From Actinomycetota bacterium (GTDB lineage: Bacteria > Actinomycetota > Geothermincolia > Fen-727 > Anoxymicrobiaceae), in NCBI GenBank assembly GCA_018896525.1, contig JAHIMR010000048.1, positions 62,001 through 126,000 of the forward strand: a stretch of DNA of 64,000 bases. The letters are read 5' to 3'. A model generated the notes under the pieces. The model had not been told where the DNA came from, did no database searches, and saw only the letters and a program-made list of their open reading frames with translations. The position numbers and the translations under genes were made by a program. Within the stretch, counting starts at the first letter, position 1. Every line of letters begins with the position of its first letter. This document shows, piece by piece, positions 1 through 10,149 of this stretch.

Positions 1-2260
1 CGGAGCGGATTTGCCCGACGGACGAGCGGCAATCGCGGTTGACGGGGCGGGCGTCTCGCACGTGGCCTACTTCGACGACAGTTCGCTGGAGATGCATTAC
101 GTCAACAACGCCTCCGGCTGGAGCGCGCCTCTCAATTTCGGTGGCGCCGACACCGGGGGTATAACGGTAACCGCTGCCTGCGACCCTTCGAACAATCTCC
201 ACGTCACCTACCCGGACAAGCCCGGCGCCGGCGACTGGCGGATACGATACGCCGGCAGGTCCGCGGCGGGAACATGGGTCTCGCCCGCGACGATAAGCGG
301 GGGAGAAACGGGAGCCCTGGACCCGGATATCGTGGCCAGGTCCGACGGCACCCTCGACGTTGCCTACTCCGCCGACCTGGGCGGTGGCACCTACAACATC
401 AGACACACCGGGAAAGCCCCGGGAGGGGCCTGGAGCGCCCCCGCTACCGTGGGAAGCGATGACGACTGCTGCCCGCCGTCCCTGGCGGTGGACCCGGACG
501 ACAACGTACACCTCTTCTACGAGAAGCCACTTTCCACTACCCCGCAGGAACTGAGATACGCCAGGCTGAGCGGCGGCTCCTGGGAAGGCCCCTGGACCGC
601 GGTCGCCGGCGTCGAGCCTGATACCTTCATGATGGGCGAGCATAACTACGCGGCGGCGGTATCTCCGGGAGGGGTACCGTGCTCCACGTTCGAGGACCAC
701 GGCTCGCTTATGTTCGCAAGCGAGGCGCTCGGGCCCCGTGTGGACAGCATCACCCCCGGTGAAGGCACCAGCGGAGCCACGGTCGAGATAACCGATCTCG
801 CGGGCGCCTGCTTCGAGCCGGGGTCCGCTGTTTCGCTTAAGAACGACAGGGTGGGCGCCAGTCATAACCCCGGGATCATCCAGGCCACCGATGTCGACGT
901 GGTGCACTCGGGGAAGATAACCTGCAAGTTCAACCTGGCGGGAGCCCGGGACGGGGCATGGGACGTGGTGGTGACGGCCCCCGATGGGCGCGCGGGCACG
1001 CTTCCCGGCGGTTTTATGGTGAAGTATAAGGATGCGGTCGACACCTGGTACTTCGCCGAGGGCACGACAGCCTGGGGGTTCGAGGAGTGGATACTCATCA
1101 AGAACCCGCACGACAAGGACGTTACCGTCAACATCAACTACATGACCCCCGACGGCCCCGTTGCCCGCGAGCCCATAGTTATGGCCCCGATGAGCAGGGC
1201 CACCGTAAGCGTTAACGACGATATCCACCCCACCGATACCTCCACCCTGGTGACCGCAAGCGACACGATCATGGCCGAGCGGAGCATGTACTGGGACAAC
1301 CGGATAGACGGCCACTGCTCGATAGGAACGATGGAGCCGTCGTTCACCTGGTACGTCGCCGAGGGCTCCACCGCCTGGGGGTTCGAGAACTGGTTGACCA
1401 TCATGAACCCGGGCACCGCCCCGGCGACGGTTGACGTTACCTACATGACACCTGATGGCCCGACGGCCCGCGAGCCGGTCAAGGTGGGCCCCGGCTCCAG
1501 GGCCACCATCGACGTCAACGACGACCTCGGCCCAACCGACGTAGCGGCGGTTCTCTCGTCAGACGTTCCCATCGTCGTCGATTCCAGCATGTACTGGGAC
1601 GGGCGCCGGGGGGGCAGGTGCTCGGTCGCCGCCGGTAAAACCTCCACCAGATGGTTCCTGGCGGAAGGGACCACCGCCTGGGGGTTCGAGGAGTGGCTCA
1701 CCCTCCAGAACCCGGGAACGGATAAGGCGACCGCGACCGTCACCTGCTTCACGCCCGACGGCGCCGCGGCGCGGGAGACGGTCGAGATAGACCCCGGGTA
1801 CCGCCGGACGATCAGGGTCAGCGACATCCTGCCCAACTCCGACAACTCAATCGAGGTGTCCTCCGACTGGCCGCTGGTGGCCGAGCGCTCCATGTACTGG
1901 AACAACGGCACCGGCAAAGCGGGCCACGGCAGTATCGGCGCCACCGAACCCGCCGATACCTGGAACCTGGCCGAGGGTTCCACCGCCTGGGATTCCGGCT
2001 TCGACACCTGGGTGCAGGTCTTCAACCCGGGCAACAGCACCGTTACGGTTACCGTCACGTTCATGTCCCCTGACGGCCCCATCGCCATGAAGCCGTTCGA
2101 CCTCGCGCCGGAAAGCCGGGCGACGGTCCACCTGAACGACGAGCTTCCGCTCACCGACTCGGCGATGGACGTAAGCGCTACCGGCCCGATAGTTGTCGAG
2201 CGCTCCATGTACTGGAACGACAACGGCGGCGGCCACTGCTCCATCGGTTACGGTCGGTAA
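1..2260 (+). CDS. Large secreted/surface protein, probably 5'-truncated by the window: beta-propeller-like N-terminal part, IPT/TIG-like segment, and four tandem ~100-aa 'FAEGTTAWGFEEW' modules
   Basis: ORF 11-2260 has no signal peptide at its TTG start, so the true start is probably upstream. Repeats begin at TWYFAEGTTAWGFEEW, TWYVAEGSTAWGFENW, RWFLAEGTTAWGFEEW and TWNLAEGSTAWDSGFDTW; each ends in (E/D)(R/S)SMYW. Confidence 0.8.
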   Translation, partial: GADLPDGRAAIAVDGAGVSHVAYFDDSSLEMHYVNNASGWSAPLNFGGADTGGITVTAACDPSNNLHVTYPDKPGAGDWRIRYAGRSAAGTWVSPATISGGETGALDPDIVARSDGTLDVAYSADLGGGTYNIRHTGKAPGGAWSAPATVGSDDDCCPPSLAVDPDDNVHLFYEKPLSTTPQELRYARLSGGSWEGPWTAVAGVEPDTFMMGEHNYAAAVSPGGVPCSTFEDHGSLMFASEALGPRVDSITPGEGTSGATVEITDLAGACFEPGSAVSLKNDRVGASHNPGIIQATDVDVVHSGKITCKFNLAGARDGAWDVVVTAPDGRAGTLPGGFMVKYKDAVDTWYFAEGTTAWGFEEWILIKNPHDKDVTVNINYMTPDGPVAREPIVMAPMSRATVSVNDDIHPTDTSTLVTASDTIMAERSMYWDNRIDGHCSIGTMEPSFTWYVAEGSTAWGFENWLTIMNPGTAPATVDVTYMTPDGPTAREPVKVGPGSRATIDVNDDLGPTDVAAVLSSDVPIVVDSSMYWDGRRGGRCSVAAGKTSTRWFLAEGTTAWGFEEWLTLQNPGTDKATATVTCFTPDGAAARETVEIDPGYRRTIRVSDILPNSDNSIEVSSDWPLVAERSMYWNNGTGKAGHGSIGATEPADTWNLAEGSTAWDSGFDTWVQVFNPGNSTVTVTVTFMSPDGPIAMKPFDLAPESRATVHLNDELPLTDSAMDVSATGPIVVERSMYWNDNGGGHCSIGYGR

Positions 2261-2297
2261 GCACACGGCAAGAGGAAATCAGTAGAAAGGAGTGCAG

Positions 2298-2483
2298 ATG
2301 AAGAAGTGGGTGTTTGTATTCCTGGCGATGTGCCATCTATTTGAGGCCATGGTCGCCTACCACGCCGCCGAGCGGCGCGGAAAAGACCCCAAGGAGTACT
2401 TCCTCAAGACGCTGTTCCTGGGAGTGTTCATCCTCGTGCCACTGCTGCGCGAACCGGTCGAGGAGGAAACCGCTTCCGCTTGA
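2298..2483 (+). CDS. Small hydrophobic protein (~61 aa)
   Basis: AGAAAGGAG Shine-Dalgarno-like sequence upstream; MKKWVFVFLAMCHLFEAMVAYHAAERRGKDPKEYFLKTLFLGVFILVPLL. Confidence 0.55.
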   Translation: MKKWVFVFLAMCHLFEAMVAYHAAERRGKDPKEYFLKTLFLGVFILVPLLREPVEEETASA

Positions 2484-2598
2484 GCAGGGATTCAAGTCGC
2501 ATAAGCCAATACCTGCTGTTGCCGGCGCTAAGAGGACAATCCCGGAGGGCGACTGATGGTCACCCCTCGATCGTGGGGGGTAGAACCCCGGGGCAGTC

Positions 2599-5340
2599 TT
2601 AATAGAAATCCTTCAGCGTGAACTCGAAGCAGGCGCCGCTATTGTTGTAGGCCCTTATCTGTCCACCGTAGATCTTGACCAGCTTCTCGACGATGGACAG
2701 GCCGATCCCGGTATCACTGCTCTCCCCCCTGGTGAAGGGAAAAAAGACGTTGTCGATTATGTCATCGGGAATCCCCGGGCCGTTATCCCGGACCATGTAG
2801 CGGTGAGCGCCACCTTCGTCATCACCCAGGTAGGATACCTGTATGACCGGGTTCTCGCTGTCGTTGTACCTGAAGGCGTTGCCGATCAGGTTGGAGAACA
2901 CCTGTTGTATTTGCGTGGGACTGGCGATGATACGCCCCAGGTCGGGGGAGACATCCACCTCTATGCCCTTCTCCTTGATTTCGCGAGAGCTTTCCGCGAG
3001 TATCCCTTCAACGACCTCTCCGACGTCCACCGGGGATGTCTCTCCTGGCTCCTGACCCGATTTCGCCAGGGAAAGAAGGTCGTCAGTTCGCCTTTGCGCG
3101 CTCCGGGCATTCCTGCCTATTATCGCCACGATCTCGGACGTTTCCTCGATATCCCCCGTGTCAATACCCTCTAGTGAATCGGCAAGCGTGTCCACTCCCA
3201 GCATGATGGCCGAGAGCGGGCCCTTGAGGTCGTGGGATACGGTGTGGGCGTATCCTTCGAGCTCGGCATTAATCCTCTCAACCTCCTCTTCCGCCCGCTT
3301 GCGTTCGGTGATGTCATGGGCGATGTTGACGACCTCGTTGATCTCTCCATCCTTGTAGAGTGCGGTCAACGTTACTTTAGCCAGAGCAACGGAGCCGTCC
3401 TTTCTAATCACCCTCACAGTGTCGCTTATGACCTTCTCGCCGGACAAGAGTTGCCCGAGGAGTCGCGTGGCCTTTTCCACGTCTTCAGGGTGAAGGATAC
3501 CCACTTCAAGTACGTTTTTCCCCAGCAGTTCCTCCTTGGTGTAGCCGATCATCTCGCAGGCGGCGGGGTTGATGCTTGTCAATATCAGATCTCGGTTATG
3601 GGTATAGATCGCTTCACCCGCGGATTCGTAGAGTAGCCTGTATCGCTCCTCGGACTCCGCCAGGGCGGAGGCAAGCCGAGCGCGCCTGATTGCCTGCCCT
3701 ATCTGCCCTGCCAGGGTCTCCACCATGGCCCTGGATTCATCCGGTATCTCACCAGTACTGATATGTGAGGCAACGTTTACACAGCCGATGACCGCGCCCT
3801 CATCGGTTACAGGCACAATACCGAATGCCCCGAGGCCTTCATTTCTCCGGACATCATCAAGGGGGATGGGAATATCCTCATAGTTGATGAAAAGGGCCTC
3901 GCCCTCCAGGACAAGCTGGGAGCTGGGGCTGTCGGCGTCGTAGTGGCTCGTGGCCTCGACGAAGTCACGGGAAAGTCCTATGTCGTACAAGAGCTCCAGC
4001 GCGCCAGACTCCTTATCGAGTGTGTACACCCCTCCGCAGTCGAATACTGTGGCCTCGAGGATGGCGTCTATCGCAACCTCTAGCGTCTCATGAAAGCCGC
4101 TTATTCCGGAGAGCTTCACGGCCATATCCCGCTGGATGGTGACCAGTCGCTCCGCCCGCTTGCGCTCGGTGATGTCATTGCCCTCGGGCACCAGGTATAC
4201 GACCTCCCCCTTGTCATCCATAACCGGGTTCAGGGAGAACTCTATCTCGCGGATCTCGCCGTCCACGTTCTCGTGGGTGGTAAGGAACTGAACATATTCG
4301 CCCTCTCGAGCCCTCTTGATAGCTACCTTCAGGTCGGCCTGCGCTTCCCTTGAGTGCCGCCACCATGGGGTCTCCCAGAACGGCTTTCCAAGGACGTCCT
4401 CCTCGCTAACTCCGACAAACAATATCGATGCGGCGTTCGCCGCCAGCAGGTTACCGTCAGGGCTCAAGAGGCCGGTAAGCTGATGGTGGTGGCTGAGTAT
4501 CGCGCGCGAGATCCGCTCGCTCTCGCGAAGGGCCAGTTCCGCCTCCTTGCGCTCGGTGATGTCGATAGCCAGTTCAAACCTCACGTCCCGGCCGTCCGGC
4601 CATTTGATTACCCTGTCGGTTATCAGGTAGTCCCTGTCCAGGACCGGGTTGTGGTACTCCCAGCTGTACGGCTTCCCCTTGTTCTTGAAGATTTTCTCAT
4701 TGGTACAGAATTCGCAGGGCTCGTCCAACTCCTGCAGTTCCCTGTAGCATATGCCGCCCACCAACTCCTTGCCAAAGGCGTCCTTCAAGTGCTTGTTGGC
4801 GAAGAGTATCTCGTGGCTCTCGGGGTCCACCACGTAGATGACTTCGTCTATGCTCTCGAAGAGGGCCAGGAGTTGCTTCCGTTCAAGATCGAGCGCCTCT
4901 TCCGCTCGCCTTAACCTCACATCCGAAAGCGCGTGCTCAACCGCGTCCACGAACAGCGTGGAAAGTCGTTTGTCCTTCACCACATATCCATTGGCCCCCT
5001 GCTTGAAGGACTCCACGGCGGTCTGCTCGTCGCCATGCCCGGTTACCATGATGACCGGAGGGGGGCTATCCATCTCGTTTATTTCCCCGAGAAGTTCAAG
5101 TCCGTCCCCGTCGGGAAGCTGGTAGTCCAGGGTGATGATGTCGAAGGTCCCGGACTCGAGTCTCTCCCTCGCCGAGGCGTAGTCTTCGGCGATCTCAGCA
5201 GTCGCGGAGAACTCGCGCTCCAGGAGCATCTTCAGCATCTTGGCCATGTCAGGGTCGTCTTCTACGATGAGAACATGGGGGGCGTTATCTTGTTCCAAAT
5301 CTGCTCTCCGGGAGTTGATCGCCATAACGCGGTCGGACAA
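2599..5340 (-). CDS. Sensor histidine kinase with N-terminal receiver domain, several PAS domains and a GAF domain
   Basis: VLIVEDDPDMAKML...ITLDYQLPDGDGLELL (REC), repeated 'DITERK' PAS ends, HTVSHDLKGPLS H-box, DNGPGIPDDIIDNVFFPFTRGESSDTGIGLSIVEKLV ATPase motifs. Confidence 0.9.
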   Translation of the reverse strand: MSDRVMAINSRRADLEQDNAPHVLIVEDDPDMAKMLKMLLEREFSATAEIAEDYASARERLESGTFDIITLDYQLPDGDGLELLGEINEMDSPPPVIMVTGHGDEQTAVESFKQGANGYVVKDKRLSTLFVDAVEHALSDVRLRRAEEALDLERKQLLALFESIDEVIYVVDPESHEILFANKHLKDAFGKELVGGICYRELQELDEPCEFCTNEKIFKNKGKPYSWEYHNPVLDRDYLITDRVIKWPDGRDVRFELAIDITERKEAELALRESERISRAILSHHHQLTGLLSPDGNLLAANAASILFVGVSEEDVLGKPFWETPWWRHSREAQADLKVAIKRAREGEYVQFLTTHENVDGEIREIEFSLNPVMDDKGEVVYLVPEGNDITERKRAERLVTIQRDMAVKLSGISGFHETLEVAIDAILEATVFDCGGVYTLDKESGALELLYDIGLSRDFVEATSHYDADSPSSQLVLEGEALFINYEDIPIPLDDVRRNEGLGAFGIVPVTDEGAVIGCVNVASHISTGEIPDESRAMVETLAGQIGQAIRRARLASALAESEERYRLLYESAGEAIYTHNRDLILTSINPAACEMIGYTKEELLGKNVLEVGILHPEDVEKATRLLGQLLSGEKVISDTVRVIRKDGSVALAKVTLTALYKDGEINEVVNIAHDITERKRAEEEVERINAELEGYAHTVSHDLKGPLSAIMLGVDTLADSLEGIDTGDIEETSEIVAIIGRNARSAQRRTDDLLSLAKSGQEPGETSPVDVGEVVEGILAESSREIKEKGIEVDVSPDLGRIIASPTQIQQVFSNLIGNAFRYNDSENPVIQVSYLGDDEGGAHRYMVRDNGPGIPDDIIDNVFFPFTRGESSDTGIGLSIVEKLVKIYGGQIRAYNNSGACFEFTLKDFY

Positions 5341-5464
5341 CCTTGCCTGTTTTTGTCACGTTAGTATCTTATCATGACGAGACGCCGCTAACGACCTGTC
5401 GGTGCGACGCCTGACCCCCCATCCTGTGCCCTGGGCTGTTGCATTTTTGACTCATTTTTCTTTG

Positions 5465-5953
5465 TCAATTTTGCTTGTTTGGAGGAGTTTGCGTCTTTTT
5501 TTGGATTTCGGGTGCGTAGTCTTTCAAAATCAGTACATCCAAATCTTCAAACTTGACCAGTTTCGGTTCGTTTGTGATAAAAGCTTCTCCGCCGTTCTCC
5601 GCCGTAGTGGCGAGCAGAATACTATCGGGAGTTTTGAAATTGTATTTTGCCCTTATTTCAGCCGCTTTCAACGCAATAGGAACACTCACGGAGTTCATTG
5701 AGAGATTCGGCATGCCTTTGAGCATGACCTCGTAAAGGGCAGCCAGTTCCGCATTGTTTTCCCTCAAAGGTTTAACAAGGACTTCCATAAGAGTGACTGT
5801 TGAAGCGATTCCCGCAACCCTTCCCTCCGTGACGGCCGAAACGACGAATTCCGCGAAGTCGGCGAATTCGGGATTGTTTTCAATGAGATATATGAACACG
5901 CAGGAATCTATTCCGATGGAACCGTATTTTCCCAAGTCTTCTTTCAGTCCCAA
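5465..5953 (-). CDS. PIN-domain protein, VapC-like toxin
   Basis: IGIDSCVFIYLIE...TLMEVLVKPL...TPDSILLATTAENGGEAFITNE PIN acidic-residue pattern; overlaps the upstream AbrB-type ORF. Confidence 0.8.
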   Translation of the reverse strand: MGLKEDLGKYGSIGIDSCVFIYLIENNPEFADFAEFVVSAVTEGRVAGIASTVTLMEVLVKPLRENNAELAALYEVMLKGMPNLSMNSVSVPIALKAAEIRAKYNFKTPDSILLATTAENGGEAFITNEPKLVKFEDLDVLILKDYAPEIQKKTQTPPNKQN

Positions 5954-6198
5954 CTTCCCCTCTCCTCTTTGAGGTACTCATCCGTATTGGTGTCTTTCCA
6001 GATTTCGGCACCGAGACCCCGCATGGTTTTGGCCCAGTCCTTCGGCTTGGGGAGAAGTATCGCCATCGGCAACCGTTTTGAATCGGCGGTGGAAACCGAC
6101 TCGAGCACCACTTCGTCGCCCTGCTTGAGACCGAGTTTTTCCCTAACTTCCTTGGGAATCACGATTTGCCCTTTGCTACTCACCTTTGCGCTTTTCAT
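5944..6198 (-). CDS. AbrB/SpoVT-AbrB-type antitoxin, VapB-like
   Basis: MKSAKVSSKGQIVIPKEVREKLGLKQGDEVVLE swapped-hairpin motif; start reset to ATG at 6198 behind AAAGGAGGAA. Confidence 0.85.
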   Translation of the reverse strand: MKSAKVSSKGQIVIPKEVREKLGLKQGDEVVLESVSTADSKRLPMAILLPKPKDWAKTMRGLGAEIWKDTNTDEYLKEERGSWD

Positions 6199-6546
6199 TT
6201 TTCCTCCTTTCGATTCAGCAAGAGCATTATAATATAAGTAAGAATAACTGTCAATAAGTAAAGCATGACGACATACTCGGTTTACCATCCTATATATACT
6301 TCGCGCCTGGCTCGGCTCATGCCGCCGCCCTCTCGTAGTGCGCTTCCCTCATCTGGATTGGGCTCAAGGGGTGAAGCAATTTCCCGAACGAACGAGACTT
6401 TGAGCAGGGCAAGAGGAGCAAGTAGGGCCACGGATAGAAAGAGTGAACCAAGAGTTGTCAGAACTGACAGAGAAGGCGAGATAAGAGGTACTGATATGAG
6501 CGGTGACGATTTTCCCCCTGGTTGGTGGTTCGAGTGTGTACGCCGC

Positions 6547-6622
6547 TGGAGCCGACGGAGGGACTCGAACCCACAACCTGCGCATTACAAGTGCGCTGCT
6601 CTTCCAGTTGAGCTACGTCGGC
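6547..6622 (-). tRNA. tRNA-Thr (anticodon TGT), CCA encoded
   Basis: Minus strand GCCGACG...CGCACTTGTAATGCG...GGTTCGAGTCC...CGTCGGC-T-CCA; 7-bp acceptor, anticodon loop CTTGTAA. Confidence 0.95.
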
Positions 6623-6657
6623 TTATCGGCGGACCATTCGCTTATTGTAGCAGTCGG

Positions 6658-7179
6658 CTAACGCCTATGGCGAAACCGTTCCAGCGCGGCCCGGACGTCG
6701 GTGGATATCCTCTCGTCGAGCCTTACCCTTTGGCGGCGGGTACGCCGGCTTTTCAGCTCCGCTCTCCAGCGCTCCTCAGAGTCCCGCATCTCCTCCAGGA
6801 ACTCCCTTGATGACATCCGCAGCATCCCCACACCCGAGGCGATCCTCTGTATTTCGTAATCCCCGGTAACGATTGTCACCGACCCCGCGCCGCCCCTGGG
6901 GACGCCGTATATCAATGCCTCGACGCATGCGTCGGCGGTCTTCCCCCCCGCGGTGAACGTCACGCTGAGGAAGCGAGAGCGTTTCTCGTGTCTTTCCGCG
7001 CCGCCGGCCCCGGCCGCGTCGAACACGACCTCCACCTCGCGCTCCTCGCGGTCGCAGTACTCCACCAGGTCGGACAGGAGTGTTTGCCGGGCCGCCTCGA
7101 AATCCTCACGCAGGATGGATTCGAGTCGCTCACTCGCGTACATCAGGTTGTAGCCGTCAACGATTATCCTGCCGGTCAT
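6658..7179 (-). CDS. yacP: NYN-domain putative RNase, YacP family
   Basis: MTGRIIVDGYNLMYA...VEVVFDAAG...VTIVTGDYEIQRIA; start overlaps the end of rlmB by 4 nt. Confidence 0.85.
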   Translation of the reverse strand: MTGRIIVDGYNLMYASERLESILREDFEAARQTLLSDLVEYCDREEREVEVVFDAAGAGGAERHEKRSRFLSVTFTAGGKTADACVEALIYGVPRGGAGSVTIVTGDYEIQRIASGVGMLRMSSREFLEEMRDSEERWRAELKSRRTRRQRVRLDERISTDVRAALERFRHRR

Positions 7180-7946
7180 CTCCTGTCCACTTCCCGTTGT
7201 CGGAGGATCTCGTAGAGGAGCACCGCCGCGGCGGTCGAAACGTTGAGCGACGATATCGCACCGGCCATCGGCAGCCGTGCCAGGAAGTCGCAACGCTCCT
7301 TTACAAGCCGCCTGAGGCCTTTGCCCTCACCGCCGAGCACCACCGCCAACGGGACTGTGAAATCCAACTGGTAGTAGGGCTCGTCACCCTCCGCGTCGGC
7401 CCCCACCACCCATAGCCCCTCCTTCTTCATCATGAGGAGCGTTCCGGATATGCTGGCGACCTTCGCGACCGTTACGTGCTCCACCGCCCCGGCGGAGGCC
7501 TTGGCTACCACCGCGGTCACAGGGGAGGAACGCCTCCGGGCAACTATCACCCCGTTTGCGCCAACCGCGTCGGCGACCCGGAGCAACGACCCGAAGTTCC
7601 TGGGGTCTTCCACGCCGTCAAGGATAAGAACGAGTGGAGTCCCCCCTTCCTTGAAGCCGCCTGTCAACTGGTCAAGGGTCGCGAACCGGTACGGCGAAAC
7701 GGACGCCAGGACACCCTGGGGGGAGGAGGTTACGGCCATTCGTGAAAGCTCATCGCGGGGAAGGCGAATGACCGGAACCCCGTCCCGCCCGGCGAGATCC
7801 ACTATCTCCTCTACGATACCGGAGTGCATTGCCCCCTCGGCGATATAAACCCGCCCGACATCACGGGGGCCGCGCAGGGCCTCCAGCACCGGGTTCCTGC
7901 CCTCGACCCGGTCTTTACTTTCGGGGGAACTCGCCATGAGATTCAC
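7176..7946 (-). CDS. rlmB: 23S rRNA (guanosine-2'-O-)-methyltransferase RlmB (SpoU/TrmH family)
   Basis: VEGRNPVLEAL...LVLILDGVEDPRNFGSLLRVADAVGANGVI...VVLGGEGKGLRRLVKERCD...SSLNVSTAAAVLLYEILRQR. Confidence 0.93.
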   Translation of the reverse strand: MNLMASSPESKDRVEGRNPVLEALRGPRDVGRVYIAEGAMHSGIVEEIVDLAGRDGVPVIRLPRDELSRMAVTSSPQGVLASVSPYRFATLDQLTGGFKEGGTPLVLILDGVEDPRNFGSLLRVADAVGANGVIVARRRSSPVTAVVAKASAGAVEHVTVAKVASISGTLLMMKKEGLWVVGADAEGDEPYYQLDFTVPLAVVLGGEGKGLRRLVKERCDFLARLPMAGAISSLNVSTAAAVLLYEILRQREVDRR

Positions 7947-7970
7947 ACCGTCCGTGGTGGTTGATGCCTC

Positions 7971-9467
7971 CTACCGTTCAAGGCGCCAGCGGAATCCGTC
8001 CTGCACGTCCTCCACCCTGACACCCAGTTCCGCCAGCCCGTCGCGAATCCTGTCCGCGAACTCGAAGTTCCCGCCTTCCCTGGCGGTTTCCCTTACCCGC
8101 AACAGCAACTCGATCAACTGCTCCCGGGACGGGCCCTCGGTGGCGGCCGGGCCACCCATGGGCACCCGCTCCACCGAGCCCGCCGACTCCGCCGCTCCCC
8201 GGAACAGCCCCAGGGCCCCGCAGAGACCGTCCAGCACCCGCTGCGCCTCCAGCAGGACAAGCTTGCCGGCGGGCGTCTTGATGTCCCCGGCCTCGTCGAG
8301 GTAGCTGTTTACCTCCCGCACCACACCGAATATGACCCCCAGGGCTGCCGCCGAGTTGAAGTCGTCATCCATGTGCCCGCGGAACTCGACCTCGGCCTCG
8401 TTCAGGAAGTGCACCAGCACGGTCTGGCGATCGCTGTGGTGGAGCCCCGCCTTCTCGCCCGCGGCCTTCCTGATATGGTCCTCCAGGTTGAAACGGCAGT
8501 TCCTGATCCTCGCCAGTGAGGCGTGGACCTCAGCCAGGGAACCATCTCCAAAGCTCAACGGGCTTCGGTAGTGGGTGCCCAGCATCAGCATCCGTACGGT
8601 GTCCGCGTCGTGTTCGGCCAGGACCTCCCGCAGCGACCTTATGTTCCCGAGCGACTTTGACATCTTCTCACGGTCGATGTTCAGCATCCCGCTATGCAGC
8701 CAGTACCGCACGAACCGGGCTCCGTCGGCGAACGCCTCCGACTGTGCTATCTCGTTCTCGTGGTGGGGGAAGATGAGGTCCTGGCCCCCACCGTGAATAT
8801 CGAACCCGGTTCCCAGGTACTTGATGGACATGGTGGAGCACTCGATATGCCACCCCGGCCGGCCGGGGCCCCATGGGCTCTCCCAGGAGGGCTCCCCCGG
8901 CTTTGACGCCTTCCACAACGCGAAATCGAACGGGTCCCGCTTTCGGGCCGCATCCACCTCGCACTGGACGGTCATCCTCTGCTCCTCCAGGTTCCGCCTG
9001 GAGAGTTTTCCGTAATCGTCGAACCTCTTGACCTCGAAATACACATCGCCGTCCGACTCGTAGGCGTACCCTTTTTCAACCAGCGCTTCGATGACCTCCA
9101 GCATATCGGGTATGCACTCCGTGGCCCTGGGCGCGATATCCGGGGGCTCGATCCCCAGCGCCGCCATGTCCTCCTCGAACGCCACCCGGTACTTCTCGGC
9201 CACCACGTCGGTTGATACGCCTTCCTCGTTGGCCTTTCCTATTATCTTGTCGTCCACGTCGGTGACGTTCTGCACGTAGGTGACATCGAAGCCGGCAAAC
9301 CGCAGGTACCCCTGTATCATGTCAAAGTTGATGAACGTGCGCGCGTTGCCTATGTGGATGTAGTTATAGACGGTCGGTCCGCACACGTACATCGATATCT
9401 TGCCGTCCTCGCGCGGGACCAACTCCTCTTTCCCCCTGGTCATCGTGTTGTAGACCTTGATGCTCAT
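7971..9467 (-). CDS. cysS: Cysteinyl-tRNA synthetase
   Basis: MYVCGPTVYNYIHIGNARTFINFDMIQGYL; GWHIECSTMSIKYLG; FDIHGGGQDLIFPHHENEIAQSEAF; KMSKSLGN. Confidence 0.97.
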   Translation of the reverse strand: MSIKVYNTMTRGKEELVPREDGKISMYVCGPTVYNYIHIGNARTFINFDMIQGYLRFAGFDVTYVQNVTDVDDKIIGKANEEGVSTDVVAEKYRVAFEEDMAALGIEPPDIAPRATECIPDMLEVIEALVEKGYAYESDGDVYFEVKRFDDYGKLSRRNLEEQRMTVQCEVDAARKRDPFDFALWKASKPGEPSWESPWGPGRPGWHIECSTMSIKYLGTGFDIHGGGQDLIFPHHENEIAQSEAFADGARFVRYWLHSGMLNIDREKMSKSLGNIRSLREVLAEHDADTVRMLMLGTHYRSPLSFGDGSLAEVHASLARIRNCRFNLEDHIRKAAGEKAGLHHSDRQTVLVHFLNEAEVEFRGHMDDDFNSAAALGVIFGVVREVNSYLDEAGDIKTPAGKLVLLEAQRVLDGLCGALGLFRGAAESAGSVERVPMGGPAATEGPSREQLIELLLRVRETAREGGNFEFADRIRDGLAELGVRVEDVQDGFRWRLER

Positions 9468-9477
9468 TTCTACCTTC

Positions 9478-10149
9478 TCAAGTGTTGTCTTTATTTTCCA
9501 GGCGATCGAGCCGCCGCTCTATCCCGTTGAACATATCCAGTACAGGGTCCGGCAGGTTCTCGTGGTGGAGATCTATCGGCGAAACGCGCTCGCCGGAGCG
9601 AACCGCCACCCGCCCGGGCACTCCCACCACCGTGCAGTTAGGTGGGACGTCCTGGATAACCACCGCCCCGGCGCCCACCCGCGAGTCCCGGCCTACGGTA
9701 ATGGGGCCCAGCACCTTGGCTCCCGCCGCTATCACCACGTTGTCCTCCACCGTTGGATGCCGTTTGCCCCTCTCCTTGCCGGTCCCCCCCAGCGTTACAC
9801 CCTGGAATATGGTGACGTTCTCTCCTATCTCGCATGTCTCGCCTATCACCACTCCCATTCCGTGGTCGATAAATAAGCCGCGCCCGATGGTGGCCCCCTG
9901 GTGTATCTCGATGCCGGTTACGGCCCGGGCTAACATCGAGAGCAGCCGGGGCAGCAACGGGACCCCCCTCCGGTGAACATAGTTGGCGACCCGGTGCACC
10001 CACAACGCGTGGAGCCCGGGGTAGGACAGTACTATCTCCAGGGTGCTGGTGGCCGCGGGGTCACGGTCCTTCACCGCTCCGATGTCGTCACGGAGCACCG
10101 CGACGGCCTTCTGAAAAAACTCGCCTGCCGTTCCCGCGGGCTTACTCAT
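9478..10149 (-). CDS. cysE: Serine O-acetyltransferase
   Basis: Left-handed beta-helix motif [55 protein letters not shown]; start chosen as MSKPAG, overlapping the gltX end. Confidence 0.93.
   Translation of the reverse strand: MSKPAGTAGEFFQKAVAVLRDDIGAVKDRDPAATSTLEIVLSYPGLHALWVHRVANYVHRRGVPLLPRLLSMLARAVTGIEIHQGATIGRGLFIDHGMGVVIGETCEIGENVTIFQGVTLGGTGKERGKRHPTVEDNVVIAAGAKVLGPITVGRDSRVGAGAVVIQDVPPNCTVVGVPGRVAVRSGERVSPIDLHHENLPDPVLDMFNGIERRLDRLENKDNT

Noticed and set aside
5465-6198. Novel defence system around the PIN/AbrB genes
   Set aside because: A plain VapBC-like toxin-antitoxin pair explains it; no further defence-type genes adjoin.
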